Source: Deltaproteobacteria bacterium (GTDB lineage: Bacteria; Desulfobacterota; Desulfobacteria; Desulfobacterales; JAFDCJ01). Taken from it: 8,715 nt of DNA. The DNA is taken from contig JAJRVC010000045.1 in the NCBI GenBank assembly GCA_024277475.1, positions 1 through 8,715 of the forward strand. The letters are read 5' to 3'. Each line of letters opens with the position of its first letter. Within the stretch, counting starts at the first letter, position 1. The notes under the pieces are model-generated. The model ran no database searches and was not told the DNA's origin. It saw nothing but the letters and a program-made list of their open reading frames with translations. Shown piece after piece: positions 5,818 to 8,715 of the stretch. The translations under genes were made by a program, and so were the position numbers.

Positions 5818-6380
5818 AATTTCAGCTTTCGATTTTCGGTATGAATTTCAGCATCCAGGGTTCGAATGCGTTCAATCATCTTTGATTTATCTTTTGACCC
5901 TTCAGGCAGGGAATTCAACAACCGCAGGTTTTCCTCAAGCGCGGCCAGATCGGAGCCAAACCGCTTTGTTCGGTCCCGGCAGAAAGCCGCCGTTTCGTTG
6001 AGAACGGATGAGAGGCTGTGAACGGCATCCTTTTTGCGGAAGCAAATCCTTTCATCAAAGCGCCCTTCCCCCAGCGCCGCCGCATACTGTTTCACCTTGA
6101 AAAGCGGGCCTGCAATCCGGTGGGAGTACAGGATCCCAAGCAAGGTGACGCCCACCGCGGTTGCCAGAAAAAAAATGAGATTTATGATTACGGTATCCAG
6201 GATCAGGGATTCCCTGACTTGGCTGATGACCGTGATCGCCGCACCGTAGTGCGGGCTCAGCGGTACCTGCAGCCGGAAATAGAGAATTGCCGCCGAGCCC
6301 AGGCTGAAAAAGACAAAAAGCCCCAGGATGATCAGCAGCAGTCTTTTAAATTTAGCTAGGGTTATCGTTCCCTGCAACAT
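5814..6380 (-). CDS. HAMP-domain membrane protein without output domain, coupled to the 7-heme cytochrome
   Basis: 188 residues: membrane segment at about 12-36, extracytoplasmic loop 37-60, membrane segment 61-85, and a HAMP domain at about 86-135 (HRIAGPLFKVKQYAAALGEG, then RFDERI and the DAVHSLSSVLNE helix). A charged coiled coil ends in NRKLKL. Its architecture is the same as that of the gene at 2627-3223, although the sequences are only distantly alike. No catalytic or methylation region is present. The ATG at 6380 has GAGGT nine bases upstream. The stop TGA overlaps the cytochrome ATG. Strict coupling to a multiheme cytochrome suggests that the pair works as a unit, for example as a redox-responsive membrane platform or an anchoring subunit. 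This is inference; HAMP itself is clear. Confidence 0.8.
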   Translation of the reverse strand: MLQGTITLAKFKRLLLIILGLFVFFSLGSAAILYFRLQVPLSPHYGAAITVISQVRESLILDTVIINLIFFLATAVGVTLLGILYSHRIAGPLFKVKQYAAALGEGRFDERICFRKKDAVHSLSSVLNETAAFCRDRTKRFGSDLAALEENLRLLNSLPEGSKDKSKMIERIRTLDAEIHTENRKLKL

Positions 6381-6439
6381 GGTGTCAACCTCGGTTTTTG
6401 GATATTTTCATATGATGGGTTAACTATAAAAAAATGAAG

Positions 6440-6503
6440 TCAAACTTTGATATGGCCACAAAAGGCACAAAAAACACAAAAATAAAATTTAACACTTAAT
6501 AAT
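6440..6503 (-). repeat. Repeat B, partial copy 2 (promoter half missing)
   Basis: The reverse complement reads ATTATTAAGTG through the TTTTTGTG runs to GTGGCCATATCAAAGTTTGA and matches the right half of 4523-4640. The half with the TTGACA box and hairpin is absent, cut off where a heptamer array begins at about 6505. It lies about 60 bp upstream of the HAMP gene start at 6380. Confidence 0.65.
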
Positions 6504-6504
6504 T

Positions 6505-6526
6505 ATTCGATGTTCGACGTTCATCA
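6505..6526. repeat. Short heptamer block (ATTCGAT-GTTCGAC-GTTCATC)
   Basis: The smallest member of the GTTCGAY arrays, with the usual GTTCATC end, directly joined to the truncated copy of repeat B. Confidence 0.55.
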
Positions 6527-6538
6527 GTTTTTTTTTAA

Positions 6539-6558
6539 CCGGCCGTGTTTTTGGCCGG
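6539..6558 (-). terminator. GC-rich hairpin after the 12-heme cytochrome gene (doubtful terminator)
   Basis: CCGGCC (6539-6544) and GGCCGG (6553-6558) form a 6-bp stem with an 8-nt loop, 26 bp past the stop codon. On the minus strand it is followed by an A-run rather than a U-run, so it is not a canonical intrinsic terminator. It may instead protect the 3' end or weaken read-through into the HAMP-cytochrome pair. Confidence 0.25.
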
Positions 6559-6583
6559 CGGCTGAGCAAACACCCGCCACCCA

Positions 6584-8293
6584 CTAATAAGAGCTGTTGC
6601 GGCCATGCCTTTTGCCGTGACAGTTGAGAAAGCATTGTCCCCTGAAGCGGCCGTTGTCGATAAATTCCAGTCTGCCCATCGGGCCGGAAGATACGATGGT
6701 TAAATCAAAATTGATCAGATGGGTATTATTGGTGGAATTTCCCTGGGTCTGACTGATGCCGTGGGGATCGTGGCAGGCCGAGCAGGGGGTATTCTTACCC
6801 TGGATATGTTTTTTGTGCTTCTTGAAACTTTCATCATTTAAAATACTGGTGCGGCTGTGACATTTATAGCACAGGGCATAATTAAAAGAGCTTTCAGTGG
6901 TGTAATCCGTGGTTTCATAGTTTAGCGTCAGCAAGGGAGCAAAGTTCGAGCCATGCGGCCCCCGGGGCCCGCCGGCGTCATCGTTATTATGACAGTCGGT
7001 GCAGGCAATTATGCTGGTGGTGGTCAGCGGCAATATCAGGCTGGGCACGTCCGGATTCACTCCCGCAGCGACCACCGGGTGATAAGAGGGATTGCCGGAG
7101 TCGAACTCCAGGCGGGTATTGAGCTGATCGATCTGCCGCGTGATGTCATAAGATGTAATCACATTGTTGTCGGCATGGCACTTATAGCATATCTCGTACA
7201 GGTTTTGAGCGTTGCTCACCTGCTGTCCGGCGGTGGTTATCCCGGTGACACCCCGGTTGGCGCCGGACACCGCCGGGGCACCCGGGGATGAACTGCCGTT
7301 GGCCCGGTGGGGGTTATGGCAGTCCTCACACTCCACGTGGTCGGGAACACTGCCGAACTGGAAATTCTCGGCGGCATCGTGCACCCCGGTGGTATCCTGC
7401 ACGCCATGAATAGATGCTTTGGTAAATTCCGGTTCGACATTTTGGGAGGCCACGTTGCCGTTGTGGCATACCAGGCAGTTGTCTTCCTCGAAAAAATGCT
7501 TTAAAAGGCGCGCCGGCCGGCCGGCGCTGTGGGGCCGGTGGCAGTTTTCACAGCCGTTTTCAGCCACCGTCGGATAGCTGGTGGTGGGCCAGGGATCGGG
7601 CCCCTGGCCGTTCCAGGCGGCATTGGATGTGGCATGGGAACCGGTGGTCCAGCCGGTCTTATCATGGCAAGCCGTGCACAAGTCGGAGTAGCGATTGGAC
7701 ATCACTAAAAATTTGCCGTAGGCATCATCATGGGGATCATGGCAGGCCGTGCACTGCAGCTGCCGGTTGCCGTCGAGATTGACGGCCGGCGGCAGCTGGG
7801 ACGGATTGACCAGTTCCCCTTTTTGCAGCGCCAGGCTGCTGTCATACACAAATGATATGGGATGGTCATCGGAAAGGTCCGTTCCCAGGTAACTGTTCCG
7901 CCCGGACGGTATGAACCGTATCCCGCCCAGGAAAGGTATTTCCTGGGCTTCGGAGATTACCGCCCCCAGCGCAATGGTGCCGTCGTGGCAGCTCAAACAC
8001 ATCTTCGAGGCCCCGGTGGGCTGCCCCACAGCGGCATACAGGGTGGAACTCTGGTAGGGGAGGTAGGAAGTCGTCGAGTCACCGCGGTTCCACAGGTAGG
8101 CATGCGCCTTTACGCTTCGGTGAGGCGTGTGGCAGAAGATGCAGATCCGGTCCTCGGACGCCGCCCGCAGGTCTCCCGGTCCGCTGACCGAAAGATTGTG
8201 CCGGGTATTTAAAATACTTCCCCCGGAGGCATTCATCGCCGATAACAGCAGCAAAGCAAATAGTAATGGTGCTATAATGGTTTTTTTCATCAT
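6584..8293 (-). CDS. Secreted multiheme c-type cytochrome, 11 CXXCH plus one CX3CH (12 hemes predicted)
   Basis: 569 residues with a Sec signal peptide (MMKK, hydrophobic 6-18, likely cleavage near residues 22-25) and no lipobox. Heme sites: C51-H55, C99-H103, C181-H185, C206-H210, C248-H252, C273-H277, C322-H326, C369-H373, C431-H435, C475-H479, C504-H508, plus C554-FLN-C558-H559. Five sites have the CHxPH form (H55, H185, H252, H326, H508), typical of paired-CXXCH domains, in which sites come in twos about 20-30 residues apart. The mature N-terminus has the family-like NTRHNLSVSGPG. Gly/Ser/Thr/Asn-rich links and low lysine suit an exported, possibly outer-surface protein. The first of two ATGs is used because AAGG lies nine bases before it. 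Probable role: extracytoplasmic or extracellular electron transfer. The exact acceptor is unknown and no named ortholog is claimed. Confidence 0.92.
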   Translation of the reverse strand: MMKKTIIAPLLFALLLLSAMNASGGSILNTRHNLSVSGPGDLRAASEDRICIFCHTPHRSVKAHAYLWNRGDSTTSYLPYQSSTLYAAVGQPTGASKMCLSCHDGTIALGAVISEAQEIPFLGGIRFIPSGRNSYLGTDLSDDHPISFVYDSSLALQKGELVNPSQLPPAVNLDGNRQLQCTACHDPHDDAYGKFLVMSNRYSDLCTACHDKTGWTTGSHATSNAAWNGQGPDPWPTTSYPTVAENGCENCHRPHSAGRPARLLKHFFEEDNCLVCHNGNVASQNVEPEFTKASIHGVQDTTGVHDAAENFQFGSVPDHVECEDCHNPHRANGSSSPGAPAVSGANRGVTGITTAGQQVSNAQNLYEICYKCHADNNVITSYDITRQIDQLNTRLEFDSGNPSYHPVVAAGVNPDVPSLILPLTTTSIIACTDCHNNDDAGGPRGPHGSNFAPLLTLNYETTDYTTESSFNYALCYKCHSRTSILNDESFKKHKKHIQGKNTPCSACHDPHGISQTQGNSTNNTHLINFDLTIVSSGPMGRLEFIDNGRFRGQCFLNCHGKRHGRNSSY

Positions 8294-8336
8294 TTAACCC
8301 GGCCTTGGTGATTTGAAACTGACAATAATGATTTAG

Positions 8337-8441
8337 CCGCAAAAAGGCACAAAAAGCACAAAAATAAAATTTCACACTTAATAATTTCAACCGGTTATAA
8401 GATCGAAACTCGATAATTTCGACTTTTTACGAGATTATCAA
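8337..8441 (-). repeat. Repeat B, copy 3, upstream of the 12-heme cytochrome gene
   Basis: The reverse complement runs from TTGATAATCTCG to TGTGCCTTTTTGCGGC and aligns over its full length with 4523-4622 at roughly 80 %. The hairpin arms are TCGAAA (8403-8408) and TTTCGA (8417-8422). In copy 1 these read TCAAAA/TTTTGA, so one base pair has changed on both sides and pairing is kept. Beyond it, the gap 8294-8715 holds only repeats; no gene is seen. Confidence 0.7.
8413..8441 (-). promoter_or_regulatory. Promoter-like boxes in repeat B, driving the 12-heme cytochrome
   Basis: On the minus strand TTGATA (8441-8436), 17 bp, then AATTAT (8418-8413). The same spacing and -10 sequence occur in copy 1 with a perfect TTGACA. 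The -10 overlaps the conserved hairpin. A start near 8406 would give a leader of about 110 nt before the cytochrome ATG. Confidence 0.4.
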
Positions 8442-8453
8442 TAATAATAATAA

Positions 8454-8468
8454 TATCATGAAATGATA
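8454..8468. other. Palindrome TATCAT-GAA-ATGATA upstream of the 12-heme cytochrome
   Basis: A perfect 6-bp inverted repeat with a 3-nt centre lies about 12 bp upstream of the -35 box on the minus strand, next to an (ATA)n run at 8440-8453. It is a possible activator site; the AT-rich setting makes chance likely. Confidence 0.3.
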
Positions 8469-8541
8469 CCGTTTGAATAATAAAATTTACGGAGGCTTGA
8501 CCGCATATGAATACCGAATAAACGATGAACGAATAAAAGAT

Positions 8542-8604
8542 GAACGTCGAACATCGAACGTCGAACGTCGAACGTCGAACGTCGAACATCGAACATCGAA
8601 CATC
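8542..8604. repeat. Nine perfect-length GAACRTC heptamers in tandem
   Basis: The cleanest array in the window: nine gapless units (five GAACGTC, four GAACATC), starting after AAAAGAT and ending in GAATGA, the same boundaries as the 4423-4474 array. Translation of the complement gives the spurious 7-residue repeat FDVRRST. Confidence 0.85.
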
Positions 8605-8607
8605 GAA

Positions 8608-8656
8608 TGACAAGTGACAAGTGACAAATGACAAATGACAAATGAAAAATGACAAG
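8608..8656. repeat. Seven TGACAAR heptamers, fused to the preceding array
   Basis: TGACAAG twice, TGACAAA three times, TGAAAAA once, TGACAAG once. It begins inside the closing GAATGAC of the GAACRTC array, so two different 7-nt repeats meet without a spacer. The last bases, 8657-8715, are GC-rich with no assignable content. Confidence 0.8.
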
Positions 8657-8715
8657 TCGGGGTCAGGGTTGAGGATCGGGGCGGTGCGGATTGGGTTCCC
8701 TGTTGTTCAGGCGGC

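Noticed and set aside
6440..6460. Sigma54 promoter (TGGCC...TTTG) before the HAMP gene
   Set aside because: The spacing between the GG and GC elements is wrong and the -12 GC is missing.
6560..6583. Third partial copy of the 102-bp element (AACACCCGCC match)
   Set aside because: Only about 10 bp match the element's end and nothing continues into it; chance is sufficient.
6953..8212. Several plus-strand ORFs of 65-116 codons opposite the 12-heme cytochrome
   Set aside because: Antisense shadows of a GC-rich coding region; the CXXCH-bearing minus frame is the real one.
8395..8655. Minus-strand ORFs of 86 and 61 codons (also 8456-8641) with repeating FDVRRST and ICHLSFV residues
   Set aside because: They are translations of the 7-nt tandem arrays; three passes of a heptamer give a 7-residue repeat without stops. 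No domain, no ribosome-binding site, and the composition is wholly explained by the repeats.
8542..8656. CRISPR array
   Set aside because: Units are 7 nt and contiguous; there are no 25-40 bp repeats with unique spacers and no cas genes.
8663..8715. C-terminus of a further minus-strand gene (frame ending at TCA 8663-8665)
   Set aside because: Only about 17 codons are visible, with proline- and arginine-rich residues and no recognisable family; another frame is equally open.

Overview
This window looks like chromosomal DNA of an anaerobic, cytochrome-rich member of the Desulfobacterota (old Deltaproteobacteria), of the sulfate- or metal-reducer type. The reasons are a System II (ResB/CcsA) cytochrome c maturation pair, two large CXXCH multiheme cytochromes of the paired-CXXCH kind, HAMP-domain membrane proteins woven among them, and long spacers filled with short-period repeats. 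The taxonomic placement is inference; no rRNA or other marker gene is present.

Layout. The first 142 bases are the 3' end of a plus-strand gene, probably a SurA/PpiC-type peptidyl-prolyl isomerase. Every other recognisable gene is on the minus strand. In transcription order (high to low coordinate) they are: a secreted 12-heme cytochrome (8293-6584); a HAMP-only membrane protein (6380-5814) overlapping by 4 nt a membrane-tethered or secreted 7-heme cytochrome (5817-5044); a membrane-anchored TPR protein (4367-3735); a second HAMP-only membrane protein (3223-2627) overlapping ResB (2664 or 2640 to 1294); and the WWD-domain heme handling protein CcsB/CcsA/ResC (1144-305). ResB and CcsB together form the synthase that attaches heme to CXXCH motifs outside the cytoplasmic membrane, and the two cytochromes provide 19 such sites. 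The locus therefore reads as a multiheme electron-conduit module that carries its own assembly machinery.

The spacers are the unusual part. The gaps at 3224-3734, 4368-5043, 6381-6583 and 8294-8715 hold almost no unique sequence. They contain: (i) a 98-bp MITE-like element with terminal inverted repeats and flanking TA dinucleotides, touching the ribosome-binding site of a HAMP gene; (ii) two 102-bp copies, about 90 % identical, of a structured element, each flanked by GTTCG; (iii) three copies of an AT-rich element of about 105-118 bp ('repeat B'), two of which carry a sigma70-like promoter and a hairpin with a compensatory base change; (iv) at least six arrays of the heptamer GAACRTC or its complement, plus arrays of two other heptamers (TGACAAR, CAGAACC) and of 8- and 9-mers; and (v) a small truncated ORF resembling the start of a four-helix-bundle (23S rRNA intervening-sequence type) protein. 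Two heptamer arrays form a 52-bp inverted repeat around this remnant and one copy of repeat B, which suggests a decayed composite mobile element.

No CRISPR array, tRNA, rRNA or intact transposase gene was seen.
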